This document shows positions 15,608 through 23,266 of a DNA stretch of 26,301 nt, piece by piece; positions within the stretch are counted from its first letter, which is position 1, and each line of letters starts with the position of its first letter. Origin of the DNA: Oscillospiraceae bacterium (GTDB lineage: Bacteria; Bacillota; Clostridia; Oscillospirales; Oscillospiraceae); the NCBI GenBank assembly GCA_018265835.1, contig JABLYK010000028.1, positions 1 to 26,301 on the forward strand, written 5' to 3'. The notes beneath the pieces were generated by a model. The model was not told the origin of the DNA and did not search any database. It was given only the letters and a program-made list of their open reading frames with translations. A program made the position numbers and the translations under genes.

Positions 15608-16885
15608 ATGAAACTAACCCCGGAACAGCAATCCGTGCTCGACGGCGGCAAGGGCGAGGTCATGGCCAAGGTCATGAAGACTCTTGTGATGTACGGCGAG
15701 GCCTTCGGCGCGGAAGAGATGGTGCCCATTACGAGTACCTATGGACATACGGTCATCAGCTTCGGCATCAACGTCATGAAGCCGGTCTATGACCTGTATG
15801 ATGAACTCATCCAGGGCGGCGCGCTTCCCCAGCAGAAATTCACGGCAGACCCGCTGCCGCTGGATCCGAACGTCCCATCCAACCCCCTGCAGAATTTTGT
15901 GTTCCACCAGCTCATGTACAAGCAGCAGGCGCGCTATGAAAAGCAGCTGGACGAGATGGGCCTGCTCGACAAGGACGGCTTTACCTGCACCTGCTATCTG
16001 GACGAGGTCGGAAACAAGCCGAAGATGGGCGAGGTGCTCTCGTGGGCGGAGTCGTCCGCCGTCGTGTATGCCAACAGTGTGCTCGGTGCGCGCTGCAACC
16101 GCAACTCCGGCATTCTGGAGCTGATGGGCTCCATTGCCGGCTGCGTGCCATATTTCGGCCTGCTCACGGACGATGGCCGCCGCGCGGACTGGGTCGTGGA
16201 GGTGCGCACCTCGCGCAAGCCGGAGGCGCAGCTGCTCGGCTCTGCGATCGGAATGAAGGTGATGGACAAAGTACCTTACGTCAAGGGGCTGGACAAATTC
16301 CTCGGCACCGAGCTGGATAATGACGTGACCGGCTACCTCAAGGACTTCGGTGCGGCCTCTGCCTCGAACGGCGCGGTTGGGCTGTATCATATCGAGCATC
16401 TCACGCCGGAGGCTGTCCAGCAGGGCGAAGCGCTCATCCGCGAGGGGGCGCCGGTGTACGTGATCGACGACGCGGAGCTGGAGCGTGTCCGCCAAAGCTA
16501 CCCCTGCATCTGGAAGAACCCCGACGCCAAGCCGAAGCTGTGCTTCATGGGCTGCCCGCACATGACGCTCCGGCAGCTGATCGACAATACCATCCGCGTG
16601 GAGCGGGGGCTGCGCCGCGCCGGCAACCGCAAGGTCTGCATCCCGACGGTGTTCACCGCAGCGCCGTCCGTCATCCGCGAATTTGAAAAGACGGAGTATG
16701 CCGCGCGTCTGAAGGCCACCGGCGTGGTGCTCAGCTACATCTGCCCGCTCATGTATATGAACAACCCGCTCAGCAAGATGATGCCGGTTATTACATCCTC
16801 CAACAAGCTGCGCACCTACACCAGCGCGCGCTATTACACGGAGGACGAGATCATCACCATAATTACAAAGGGGGCGAAACAATGA
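15608..16885 (+). CDS. Aconitase X catalytic (large) subunit, cis-3-hydroxy-L-proline dehydratase-like
   Basis: A 425-aa protein of the AcnX catalytic family (formerly DUF521). AcnX enzymes are iron-sulfur hydro-lyases. Bacterial members characterised so far dehydrate cis-3-hydroxy-L-proline to delta1-pyrroline-2-carboxylate, while archaeal ones dehydrate mevalonate 5-phosphate. Three conserved cysteines that could hold the cluster are in GARCNRNSG (Cys163), FMGCPHMT (Cys316) and SYICPLMY (Cys379). The near-perfect ribosome site AAAGGAGGT lies 7 nt before ATG 15608; another ATG at 15604 is in a different frame. The stop overlaps the small-subunit start by 4 nt (ATGA), so the two chains are translationally coupled. 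This is the split two-subunit form. Family is confident; substrate is inferred. Confidence 0.93.
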   Translation: MKLTPEQQSVLDGGKGEVMAKVMKTLVMYGEAFGAEEMVPITSTYGHTVISFGINVMKPVYDLYDELIQGGALPQQKFTADPLPLDPNVPSNPLQNFVFHQLMYKQQARYEKQLDEMGLLDKDGFTCTCYLDEVGNKPKMGEVLSWAESSAVVYANSVLGARCNRNSGILELMGSIAGCVPYFGLLTDDGRRADWVVEVRTSRKPEAQLLGSAIGMKVMDKVPYVKGLDKFLGTELDNDVTGYLKDFGAASASNGAVGLYHIEHLTPEAVQQGEALIREGAPVYVIDDAELERVRQSYPCIWKNPDAKPKLCFMGCPHMTLRQLIDNTIRVERGLRRAGNRKVCIPTVFTAAPSVIREFEKTEYAARLKATGVVLSYICPLMYMNNPLSKMMPVITSSNKLRTYTSARYYTEDEIITIITKGAKQ

Positions 16886-17325
16886 GACAGTTTCAGGGAC
16901 GTGTGGTATGCCCGGGGACGTGTGAGGCGGAGGCGCTTGTGTCGCACGGCGGCTTCAATACGCTGGCCAGCTATCAGATGGCGATCATGTTCCACGATAA
17001 AGACGTCAAGTGCGGCGATCAGAACAATCCGGATCTCTACAAAAAGCCGATGATCGGCAAGGCGCTCTGCCTGCCGGAGACCATTGGCTCCACGACGGGC
17101 GGAATGGTGCTGTATGATGTCGGCGTTCTCGGCGCGCAGCCTGCGTGTATGCTCTTTTCCAAGCACATTGACTCACTGGCTGCCTCCGGTGCAATCCTCA
17201 CCGCCGTCTGGACGGATGCGAAGATGCCTGTGGTGGACTGTCTGGGCGATGAATTTCTTGACACGGTGAAAACCGGCATGACGGTCCGCGTCCGTGAAAA
17301 CGGCGTCGTTGAGATCGACGGGTGA
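16882..17325 (+). CDS. Aconitase X swivel-domain (small) subunit
   Basis: A 147-aa protein of the AcnX swivel family (formerly DUF126). It matches the C-terminal swivel domain of fused AcnX proteins and forms the active site jointly with the large subunit. The motif PETIGSTTGGMVLYD includes the conserved serine region expected to contact substrate. It begins inside the stop of the large subunit (4-nt overlap) with AAGGGGG upstream, and ends at the terminator at 17344-17374. The motif KCGDQNNPDLYKKPMIGKALCLP between strands is normal for the family. Assembly with the preceding gene product is certain from family knowledge; the reaction is not proven here. Confidence 0.93.
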   Translation: MRQFQGRVVCPGTCEAEALVSHGGFNTLASYQMAIMFHDKDVKCGDQNNPDLYKKPMIGKALCLPETIGSTTGGMVLYDVGVLGAQPACMLFSKHIDSLAASGAILTAVWTDAKMPVVDCLGDEFLDTVKTGMTVRVRENGVVEIDG

Positions 17326-17343
17326 CCGGCCGCCAGCACGTAC

Positions 17344-17374
17344 AAATCCCCAGCTCTTTCGCGCTGGGGATTTT
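17344..17374 (+). terminator. Terminator of the aconitase-X operon
   Basis: An 11-bp stem (AAAATCCCCAGC-like arm at 17344-17354 with 17363-17373) and an 8-nt loop end in TTTT. Confidence 0.85.
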
Positions 17375-17384
17375 GCTGCTTAGA

Positions 17385-17428
17385 GTTGTGAAATGTCTCA
17401 GCCTATGAGCGGCTGAAAGCTTTACAAC
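17385..17428. repeat. Nested inverted repeat overlapping the symporter promoter
   Basis: Outer arms GTTGTGAAA (17385-17393) and TTTACAAC (17421-17428) enclose inner arms TCAGCC (17398-17403) and GGCTGA (17411-17416). The right outer arm covers the -35 box TTTACA. It may be an operator for a dimeric regulator; no regulator gene is nearby. Confidence 0.5.
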
Positions 17429-17449
17429 AGCAGCCATTTACGCTATAAT
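17421..17449 (+). promoter_or_regulatory. Promoter of the NSS symporter gene
   Basis: TTTACA (17421-17426) and a perfect TATAAT (17444-17449) are 17 bp apart, about 38 nt before the ATG. Confidence 0.75.
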
Positions 17450-17487
17450 ACGACAAGCGTCCTTATCAATTACATTAGGAGGAGAAT

Positions 17488-18843
17488 ATGGAACGAGAAC
17501 GCTTGGGGAGCCGGTTGGGTTTTATTCTGCTCAGCGCGGGCTGTGCGATCGGGATTGGGAATGTATGGAAATTCCCGTATATGACGGGGCAATACGGTGG
17601 CGGCGCGTTTGTGCTGATCTATCTGTTTTTCCTTGCGGTTTTGGGCATCCCGGTGATGACCATGGAATTTGCCATGGGCCGGGCGAGCCGGAAAAGCCCG
17701 GTGCGGCTGTATCAGCAGCTGGAACCGGCGGGCAGCAAGTGGCATATCCACGGCTACGTGGCGATGGCCGGCAACTATCTGCTGATGATGTTTTATACCA
17801 CGGTTGCGGGCTGGATGCTGCAATATTTTGTGAGCACGGCGAGCGGCAAATTCGTGGGTGCGGACACTGCACAGGTGGCGGATCTTTTTTCCGGTATGCT
17901 GGCAGACCCGGTCTCGATGACGGTTTACATGGGCATTGTGGTGCTGCTCGGCTTTGGTATTTGCTCGGTTGGCCTGAAAAACGGCCTGGAGCGCATTACC
18001 AAGGTGATGATGCTGGCACTCCTGGCCATTATGGCGGTGCTGGCGGTAAACAGCATTTTGATGGACGGCGGCTCGGAGGGATTGAAGTTTTACCTGCTGC
18101 CGGACTTTGAAAGAATGCGGGAGATCGGCGTTGGAAACGTCATTGTCGGTGCGATGAACCAGGCGTTTTTCACGCTGAGCCTTGGCATTGGAGCAATGGC
18201 GATCTTTGGGAGTTACATCGGCAAGGAGCGCGCCCTGATGGGCGAGGCTGTGAATGTGGCGGTACTCGATACGGTTGTTGCCATCGCCTCCGGCCTGATC
18301 ATTTTCCCGGCCTGCTTTGCCTACGGCGTGCAGCCGGACAGCGGCCCGCAGCTGATTTTCATCACGCTGCCGAACATTTTTAACCACATTCCGCTGGGGC
18401 GGCTGTGGGGCAGCCTGTTCTTCCTGTTCATGTTTTTTGCTGCGCTGTCCACGGTGCTGGCGGTGTTTGAGAACATCATTTCCTGCAACATTGACCTGTT
18501 TGGCTGGAGCCGCAAAAAAACCTGCCTGATCAACGCGATCGTGATGTTTGTGCTGTCTCTGCCCTGCGTGCTCGGATTCAACGTGCTCGGCGGCATTCAG
18601 CCGTTGGGTTCCGGCAGCACGCTGATGGATCTGGAGGATTTCCTGGTCAGTAACCTCCTGCTGCCGCTGGGTTCGCTTATTTTCATCCTGTTTTGTGTCA
18701 CACGCTACGGCTGGGGCTGGAAAAAGTTTATGGCGGAAGCAAACGAAGGGCGCGGGCTGAAGGTCGCCAACTGGATGCGCGGCTTTATGACGTTTGTGCT
18801 CCCGATCATTGTGTTGGCGATTTTCATCATTGGGATTGTATAG
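17488..18843 (+). CDS. Sodium-dependent transporter, NSS/SNF family
   Basis: A 451-aa membrane symporter of the neurotransmitter:sodium symporter family, which in bacteria imports amino acids with sodium. The first membrane segment has the unwound, substrate- and Na-binding signature GCAIGIGNVWKFPYM, followed by GGGAFVLIYLFFL and PVMTMEFAMGR, all family hallmarks. Eleven membrane segments are likely, since the length is close to MhsT-type members, which lack the twelfth helix of LeuT. AGGAGG precedes the ATG. It is separated from the AcnX operon by a terminator and has its own promoter with an inverted repeat. It could import the substrate of the AcnX enzyme or a hydrophobic amino acid. Family is sure; substrate is not. 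Confidence 0.94.
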   Translation: MERERLGSRLGFILLSAGCAIGIGNVWKFPYMTGQYGGGAFVLIYLFFLAVLGIPVMTMEFAMGRASRKSPVRLYQQLEPAGSKWHIHGYVAMAGNYLLMMFYTTVAGWMLQYFVSTASGKFVGADTAQVADLFSGMLADPVSMTVYMGIVVLLGFGICSVGLKNGLERITKVMMLALLAIMAVLAVNSILMDGGSEGLKFYLLPDFERMREIGVGNVIVGAMNQAFFTLSLGIGAMAIFGSYIGKERALMGEAVNVAVLDTVVAIASGLIIFPACFAYGVQPDSGPQLIFITLPNIFNHIPLGRLWGSLFFLFMFFAALSTVLAVFENIISCNIDLFGWSRKKTCLINAIVMFVLSLPCVLGFNVLGGIQPLGSGSTLMDLEDFLVSNLLLPLGSLIFILFCVTRYGWGWKKFMAEANEGRGLKVANWMRGFMTFVLPIIVLAIFIIGIV

Positions 18844-18885
18844 CACAAAAAGCAGCTGCGGTGAATGGGCCGGAAGGAAGATTTT

Positions 18886-19575
18886 GTGATAAAAACGGTT
18901 TTGTTTGATTTGGACGATACCCTGCTGGATTTTCATAAGGCGGAAGCGATTGCGCTTCGCAAGACACTGATCGCGCTGGAGGTGGAGCCGAGCGAAGCGA
19001 CCATTGCCCGCTACAGTGAGATCAACGCGGCGCAGTGGCGGCTGCTGGAGGAGGGGAAGCTCACGCGCGAGCAGGTGCTGACGCGGCGGTTTTCCATTTT
19101 GTTTGACGAGCTGGGCGTGGAGCGCTCCAGTGCCCAGGCCAAGAAGATTTATGAGCATTTGCTGGGCATCGGGCACTATTTTATTCCTGGCGCGCCGGAG
19201 GTGCTCGCGGCGCTGGCGCCGAAGTATGACCTGTATTTGGTGTCGAATGGCACGGCGACCGTGCAGGAAAGCCGCTTGGAGAGCGCTGGCATCGAGCCGT
19301 ATTTTAAGAATATTTTCATTTCCCAGGCAATCGGATTTGACAAGCCGCAGAAGGAATTTTTCGACCGTTGCTTTGCCCAGATCCCAAATTTCGTGCGCGA
19401 AGAAGCGATCATCGTGGGCGACAGCCTGACCTCCGATATGCGCGGCGGCTGCAACGCGGGCATCCGTACCTGCTGGTTCAATCCGCACCGCAAGCCTCGC
19501 TGTGCGGAGATTCCGGTTGACTACGAAATTGCCGCGCTTGTCGAGCTTCCGGCGCTGCTGGAGCAAATTCAATAG
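18886..19575 (+). CDS. HAD-superfamily hydrolase, YjjG-like nucleotidase
   Basis: A 229-aa cytoplasmic phosphatase. HAD motif I is VLFDLDDTLLDF (nucleophile Asp8, acid Asp10), motif II is VSNGT, motif III lysine is in GFDKPQKEFF, and motif IV is IIVGDSLTSDMRGG. Spacing and the helical cap after motif I resemble the YjjG pyrimidine 5'-nucleotidase family, which cleans up non-canonical nucleotides. An ATG at 18865 is possible, but GTG 18886 is preferred: GGAAGGAAG lies 5 nt before it and the protein then starts at the usual point before motif I. It starts 42 nt after the symporter stop with no terminator between, so it may share its transcript. It ends at a strong terminator. Confidence 0.88.
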   Translation: MIKTVLFDLDDTLLDFHKAEAIALRKTLIALEVEPSEATIARYSEINAAQWRLLEEGKLTREQVLTRRFSILFDELGVERSSAQAKKIYEHLLGIGHYFIPGAPEVLAALAPKYDLYLVSNGTATVQESRLESAGIEPYFKNIFISQAIGFDKPQKEFFDRCFAQIPNFVREEAIIVGDSLTSDMRGGCNAGIRTCWFNPHRKPRCAEIPVDYEIAALVELPALLEQIQ

Positions 19576-19593
19576 AAAGATATCAAGGATAAG

Positions 19594-19638
19594 AAAACCG
19601 TTGAAGACTCAGAGACTCTGATTCTTCAACGGTTTTTT
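19594..19638 (+). terminator. Terminator after the HAD hydrolase gene
   Basis: A perfect 14-bp stem (AAAACCGTTGAAGA and its complement) with a 15-nt loop, itself containing CAGAG/CTCTG, ends in TTTTTT. Confidence 0.9.
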
Positions 19639-19730
19639 GAATGCTTTTGTCACTCAATTTTATATCCGAATGTAATTATAGGATTTTGTGCTATGCGAAG
19701 TTCCTCAGATTCGCATAAATACAGACAAAG

Positions 19731-19764
19731 AGAAAGACCGTCGACTTTTGTCGACGGTCTTTCT
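19731..19764 (-). terminator. Terminator of tRNA-Pro
   Basis: A perfect 15-bp stem (AGAAAGACCGTCGAC and its complement) with a 4-nt loop begins 3 nt after the tRNA 3' end. The minus strand continues CTTTGTC, and the TCTTTCT arm itself is T-rich. Confidence 0.82.
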
Positions 19765-19766
19765 GA

Positions 19767-19842
19767 TGGTCGGAGTGGCGAGACTTGAACTCGCGGCCTC
19801 ATGGTCCCGAACCATGCGCGCTACCATCTGCGCTACACCCCG
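19767..19842 (-). tRNA. tRNA-Pro (anticodon CGG)
   Basis: The minus strand folds as a 76-nt cloverleaf. The acceptor is CGGGGTG/CACTCCG, the D arm AGCGCAGATGGTAGCGC and the anticodon stem CATGG/CCATG with loop TTCGGGA (anticodon CGG, reads CCG). The T arm is GCGAG-TTCAAGT-CTCGC, the discriminator is A and CCA is encoded. It is a single isolated tRNA gene. Confidence 0.97.
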
Positions 19843-19855
19843 AAACAGCTTTCTC

Positions 19856-19884
19856 ATTATAATGACAAATGTCACGGTTGTCAA
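19856..19884 (-). promoter_or_regulatory. Consensus promoter of tRNA-Pro
   Basis: On the minus strand a perfect TTGACA (19879-19884) and a perfect TATAAT (19856-19861) are 17 bp apart, 13 nt before the mature tRNA 5' end. Confidence 0.92.
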
Positions 19885-19958
19885 GAAGAAATCTTCAAAT
19901 CTTTCCTAAAGTTATAAAAATCGAGTCTTGGACATAGCCTGTTGCATGGGGGGATTGC

Positions 19959-20810
19959 ATGAAGCGAGGAAAGATTTATGCCTGCGCGCTGCTTTTTTTG
20001 GCGCTGACAGCGGTGAAAATGATTTCTCCGGCGGCTGCGGCGGATGTGCGGGAGGTGCTGATTCCGACCATCAGCGAGGACGACGATTACCGGGCGATGC
20101 TTGCCTCCGTGCAGACGTCGCTGCGGTCGGACGGCGGCCAACCGGCCGTGGACGCGGCGCCTTACACGGTCACGCCGCCACTGGAGCAGATGCAGCAGGA
20201 ACTGGAAGCGATGCGCTTGGAGCATTTTGCGGACCTTCCGAAGACGGAACTTTCGGAACCGGAGCCGGAACCGGAACCCACGCCGGAGCCGGAGCCGGAA
20301 CCAGAGCTCAGCGCTGAGATGCAGGCCGCCTTTGCTGCCAGAGATTCGTTTCTGGAGGCGCAGGCGGCCTATGCCGATTATGCCGTCCCCGCCAACGTCA
20401 GCTACGACGTTCCGGAGCTGCCGTTTGCGCACAGCTCGCCGGTTGCGGGCTATACCTCGTCCGGCTTTGGCTACCGGATTCACCCGCTGCAGAACACGGT
20501 CAAATTCCACTATGGAACCGACTTCGCAGCCAATTCGGGTACGGATATCTGTGCCTTTGCCGACGGAACGGTGCTGGCCGCCGGGGAGGACGCGGGCTAC
20601 GGCAACTACATTAAAATCGACCACGGCAGCGGCTTTGTGACGCTGTATGGCCATTGCAGCAAGCTGCTTGTGCAGGCGGGGCAGATGGTGCAGCGCGGCG
20701 AGCGGATCGGGCTCGTGGGGGCGACCGGGCAGGCCACCGGGCCGCATCTGCATCTGGAGCTGCTGCACAACGGTGTGTACCTGAACCCGGAATTTTATCT
20801 TACGGCATGA
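19959..20810 (+). CDS. M23 (LytM) family metallopeptidase, SpoIVFA-like
   Basis: A 283-aa exported or membrane-anchored protein. One hydrophobic segment (KIYACALLFLALTAV) lies at residues 6-20. A low-complexity Glu-Pro stretch (98-117) acts as spacer, and a C-terminal LytM domain starts near 155 (SSGFGYRIHP). The zinc ligands of active M23 enzymes are present: HYGTD (His184, Asp188), GH (His231-232 region) and HLHLE (His263, His265). In Bacillus, SpoIVFA carries a LytM domain and holds the protease SpoIVFB inactive; here the next gene is an M50 protease starting within this stop codon (ATGA), which points to the same pairing. GGGGGG precedes the ATG. An alternative is a true cell-wall endopeptidase. 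No confident promoter is seen. Confidence 0.82.
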   Translation: MKRGKIYACALLFLALTAVKMISPAAAADVREVLIPTISEDDDYRAMLASVQTSLRSDGGQPAVDAAPYTVTPPLEQMQQELEAMRLEHFADLPKTELSEPEPEPEPTPEPEPEPELSAEMQAAFAARDSFLEAQAAYADYAVPANVSYDVPELPFAHSSPVAGYTSSGFGYRIHPLQNTVKFHYGTDFAANSGTDICAFADGTVLAAGEDAGYGNYIKIDHGSGFVTLYGHCSKLLVQAGQMVQRGERIGLVGATGQATGPHLHLELLHNGVYLNPEFYLTA

Positions 20811-21415
20811 GACGGAGCGGGCGTGCTTCCATCTCAGTCAGCGCGGGGGCGGTCTTGCTGCTGGGCATGCTGTATTTTGTCCTGAAGCCCGCTGAGCTGG
20901 GCGCACTGCTGCTTGCGGCGGCGGTGCACGAGCTGGGACACCTTGCGGCTCTGGCGCTGCTGGGTGTGGAAATTCAAAAGATTTCTCTGGAGGCGTGCGG
21001 CCTGAACATCCAATGCGGCGCGCTGTACGGTACGTTTGCACGGTGTCTTGCGGCGCTGGCAGGGCCGGCAGCCGGCGTGGGACTGTTCTGCATCCTGCGC
21101 GGCGCCGGATGGACGCTTGCAGCGGAGATCAGCCTGTGGCTTTCCGTCATCAACCTGCTGCCGGTATTGCCGCTCGACGGCGGGCGCGCGCTGGAAGCGA
21201 CTTTGGAGCGCACGTTCGGCGCATACCCGGCCTACCGCGTGCTGGAGGTGCTGGGCTTCCTGCTGCCGCTGGCGCTGATGACGCTGGGCCTGGCCGCGCT
21301 GCGCGCCGGGTACGGCGCGACACTGCTGGCTTTCGGCGCCTGGATTCTGCTGCTGCAGCCGGGAAGCTCTTGTAAACGCCGCGGAAATGATGTAAAATGT
21401 CGCTATCTCGATTGA
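20807..21415 (+). CDS. M50 family site-2 protease, SpoIVFB-like
   Basis: A 202-aa intramembrane zinc protease with four to six membrane segments. The active site motif HELGH (41-45) lies in one helix, and NLLPVLPLDGGRALE provides the third ligand (Asp124). In Bacillus SpoIVFB cleaves pro-sigma-K in the mother cell at the forespore membrane. The partner gene upstream, overlapping by 4 nt, and the sporulation background favour this role. The frame extends upstream, but the ATG at 20807 gives the coupled start and the usual short N-terminus. The radical SAM gene follows after 12 nt. An alternative is a general M50 protease for another sigma factor or membrane substrate. Whether pro-sigma-K exists in this organism is not visible here. 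Confidence 0.85.
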   Translation: MRRSGRASISVSAGAVLLLGMLYFVLKPAELGALLLAAAVHELGHLAALALLGVEIQKISLEACGLNIQCGALYGTFARCLAALAGPAAGVGLFCILRGAGWTLAAEISLWLSVINLLPVLPLDGGRALEATLERTFGAYPAYRVLEVLGFLLPLALMTLGLAALRAGYGATLLAFGAWILLLQPGSSCKRRGNDVKCRYLD

Positions 21416-21427
21416 CAGGAGTTTGCT

Positions 21428-23266
21428 ATGGATCAGCGACTGGAACGCATCCTGCCGCGCGTGCAGAAGCCTGCGCGCTACACCGGCGGGGAGTACAATC
21501 AAATCATCAAAGACAAGGCAGAGGTCAATCTGCGGATGGCCTTCTGCTTCCCGGATATTTATGAGATCGGTATGTCGAACATCGGCATGCGCATTCTGTA
21601 CCATGTCATGAACCGGATGCCCGGCGTCTGGTGCGAGCGTGTGTTCGCCCCGTGGGGCGACATGGAACAGGAGATGCGCGCGGCGGGCATCCCGCTGTAC
21701 GCGCTCGAAAGTGGCGACCCGGTCTCGGAGTTCGACGTGCTTGGCTTCTCCATCGGCTATGAGATGGCATATCCGGCGGTGCTGAACATGCTCGATCTTG
21801 CGGGCATCCCGCTGCGCAGCGCCGACCGGCCGGAGCTGGTTCCGCTCGTGTTTGCCGGCGGAACGAGCTGCTGCAATCCGGAGCCGATGGCGCCGTTTCT
21901 CGACCTGATGGTCATCGGGGAGGGGGAGGAAGTCAACTGCGAGCTGCTGGAGCTGTTTCGCACCGCGCGCGACGCGGGATGGGACAAGCAGCGCTTTCTG
22001 ATCGCAGCGGCGCAGATTCCTGGCATTTATGTGCCGTCGCTGTACGAGCCGCATTATCACGAAGACGGCACGCTTTCGGACATCACGCCGTCGCACGGCG
22101 CGCCAAAGCGTGTGACGAAACGCATCATCGAAGATCTGGACGCCTGCGATTATCCGACGGACCCGATCGTCCCGTCCACGGAGATCGTGCACGACCGCGT
22201 GAATCTGGAGCTGTTTCGCGGCTGCATCCGCGGCTGCCGGTTCTGTCAGGCGGGGTATGTCTACCGCCCGGTGCGACCGCGCAAGCCGGAGACGATCGTC
22301 CGGCAGGGCATCGAATCGCTCAAAAACACGGGCTATCAGGAGGCGACGCTCCTGTCTCTGTCCAGCAGCGACTACCGGCCGCTGCCGGAAATCTGTGACG
22401 GGCTGCTGGATTATTGTGAGCCGCGCAGCATCAGCCTGTCGCTGCCGTCGCTGCGCGCGGACAACTTTTCCATGGAAATCATGAGCCGCCTGCAAAAGGT
22501 GCGCAAAGGCGGCCTGACCTTCGCGCCCGAGGCCGGTACGCAGCGCCTGCGCGACGCGATCAACAAGAACGTGCGGGAGGAGGATCTGCTCCATTCCTGC
22601 CGCGTCGCGTTCGAGGGCGGGTGGAACGGCGTGAAGCTGTATTTCATGCTGGGTCTGCCGACGGAGACGGACGAGGACGTGCTCGGCATCGCAGAGCTGG
22701 CCAATCAGGTGCTGCACACGTGGCGGATGTACGCCAAAAACAAGGCGCGCGGCGTGCGCATCACGGTCAGTACGTCCTGTTTTGTGCCGAAGCCGCACAG
22801 TCCCTTCCAGTGGGAGGCGCAGGTCACAATGGAGGAATACCGCCGCCGCGTGCAGCTTCTGCGCGACAACATGAAGGCCAAGAACGTGACCTACAACTGG
22901 CACGACCCGGAGACCAGCTATATCGAAGCGGTGCTCTCCCGCGGCGACCGGCGCATTGCGGACGTGATCGAGACTGTCTGGCGCAGCGGCGGCGCGCTGG
23001 AGGCATGGAGCGACTATTTTTCCTTTGAGCGGTGGATGGGCGCGTTCGCCGCCTGCGGCGTGGACCCGGCGTTTTATGCCTGCCGCGAACGGGGAAAGGA
23101 CGAGTTCATGCCGTGGAACGTGATCGACATGGGTGTGACGCGCCGCCATCTCTGGCACGAGCGGGAGCAGGCCTACAAGGCGGAGCTGTCGCCCGACTGC
23201 CGGAAGCAGTGTACCGGCTGCGGCGCGCTGTCGCTGATGACGAAGGGAGGCAAGTGCGATGCCTGA
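21428..23266 (+). CDS. Radical SAM protein, TIGR03960 type
   Basis: A 612-aa protein. An N-terminal region of about 200 residues (DIYEIGMSNIGMRILYHVMN, then FAGGTSCCNPEPM) resembles the cobalamin-binding-like domain of this family. The radical SAM domain carries the cluster motif CIRGCRFC (Cys266, Cys270, Cys273). Downstream, TFAPEAGTQRLRDAINKN and KLYFMLGLPTETDED are typical of the methylthiotransferase/YgiQ-like radical SAM branch. It ends with a Cys-rich CRKQCTGCGA. AGGAG precedes the ATG. The DUF2344 partner overlaps its end by 8 nt; in many bacteria the two are fused, so they probably form one enzyme. The reaction and substrate are unknown to me. Confidence 0.9.
   Translation: MDQRLERILPRVQKPARYTGGEYNQIIKDKAEVNLRMAFCFPDIYEIGMSNIGMRILYHVMNRMPGVWCERVFAPWGDMEQEMRAAGIPLYALESGDPVSEFDVLGFSIGYEMAYPAVLNMLDLAGIPLRSADRPELVPLVFAGGTSCCNPEPMAPFLDLMVIGEGEEVNCELLELFRTARDAGWDKQRFLIAAAQIPGIYVPSLYEPHYHEDGTLSDITPSHGAPKRVTKRIIEDLDACDYPTDPIVPSTEIVHDRVNLELFRGCIRGCRFCQAGYVYRPVRPRKPETIVRQGIESLKNTGYQEATLLSLSSSDYRPLPEICDGLLDYCEPRSISLSLPSLRADNFSMEIMSRLQKVRKGGLTFAPEAGTQRLRDAINKNVREEDLLHSCRVAFEGGWNGVKLYFMLGLPTETDEDVLGIAELANQVLHTWRMYAKNKARGVRITVSTSCFVPKPHSPFQWEAQVTMEEYRRRVQLLRDNMKAKNVTYNWHDPETSYIEAVLSRGDRRIADVIETVWRSGGALEAWSDYFSFERWMGAFAACGVDPAFYACRERGKDEFMPWNVIDMGVTRRHLWHEREQAYKAELSPDCRKQCTGCGALSLMTKGGKCDA

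Noticed and set aside
17470..19572. 700-codon minus-strand open frame antisense to the NSS and HAD genes
   Set aside because: Both plus-strand genes carry clear family motifs. The antisense product is His/Gln/Arg-rich, as expected of a shadow frame.
19692..19717. TATGCGAA/TTCGCATA hairpin between the HAD terminator and the tRNA terminator
   Set aside because: It is an 8-bp stem with no T run on either strand and no gene to serve; no role can be supported.
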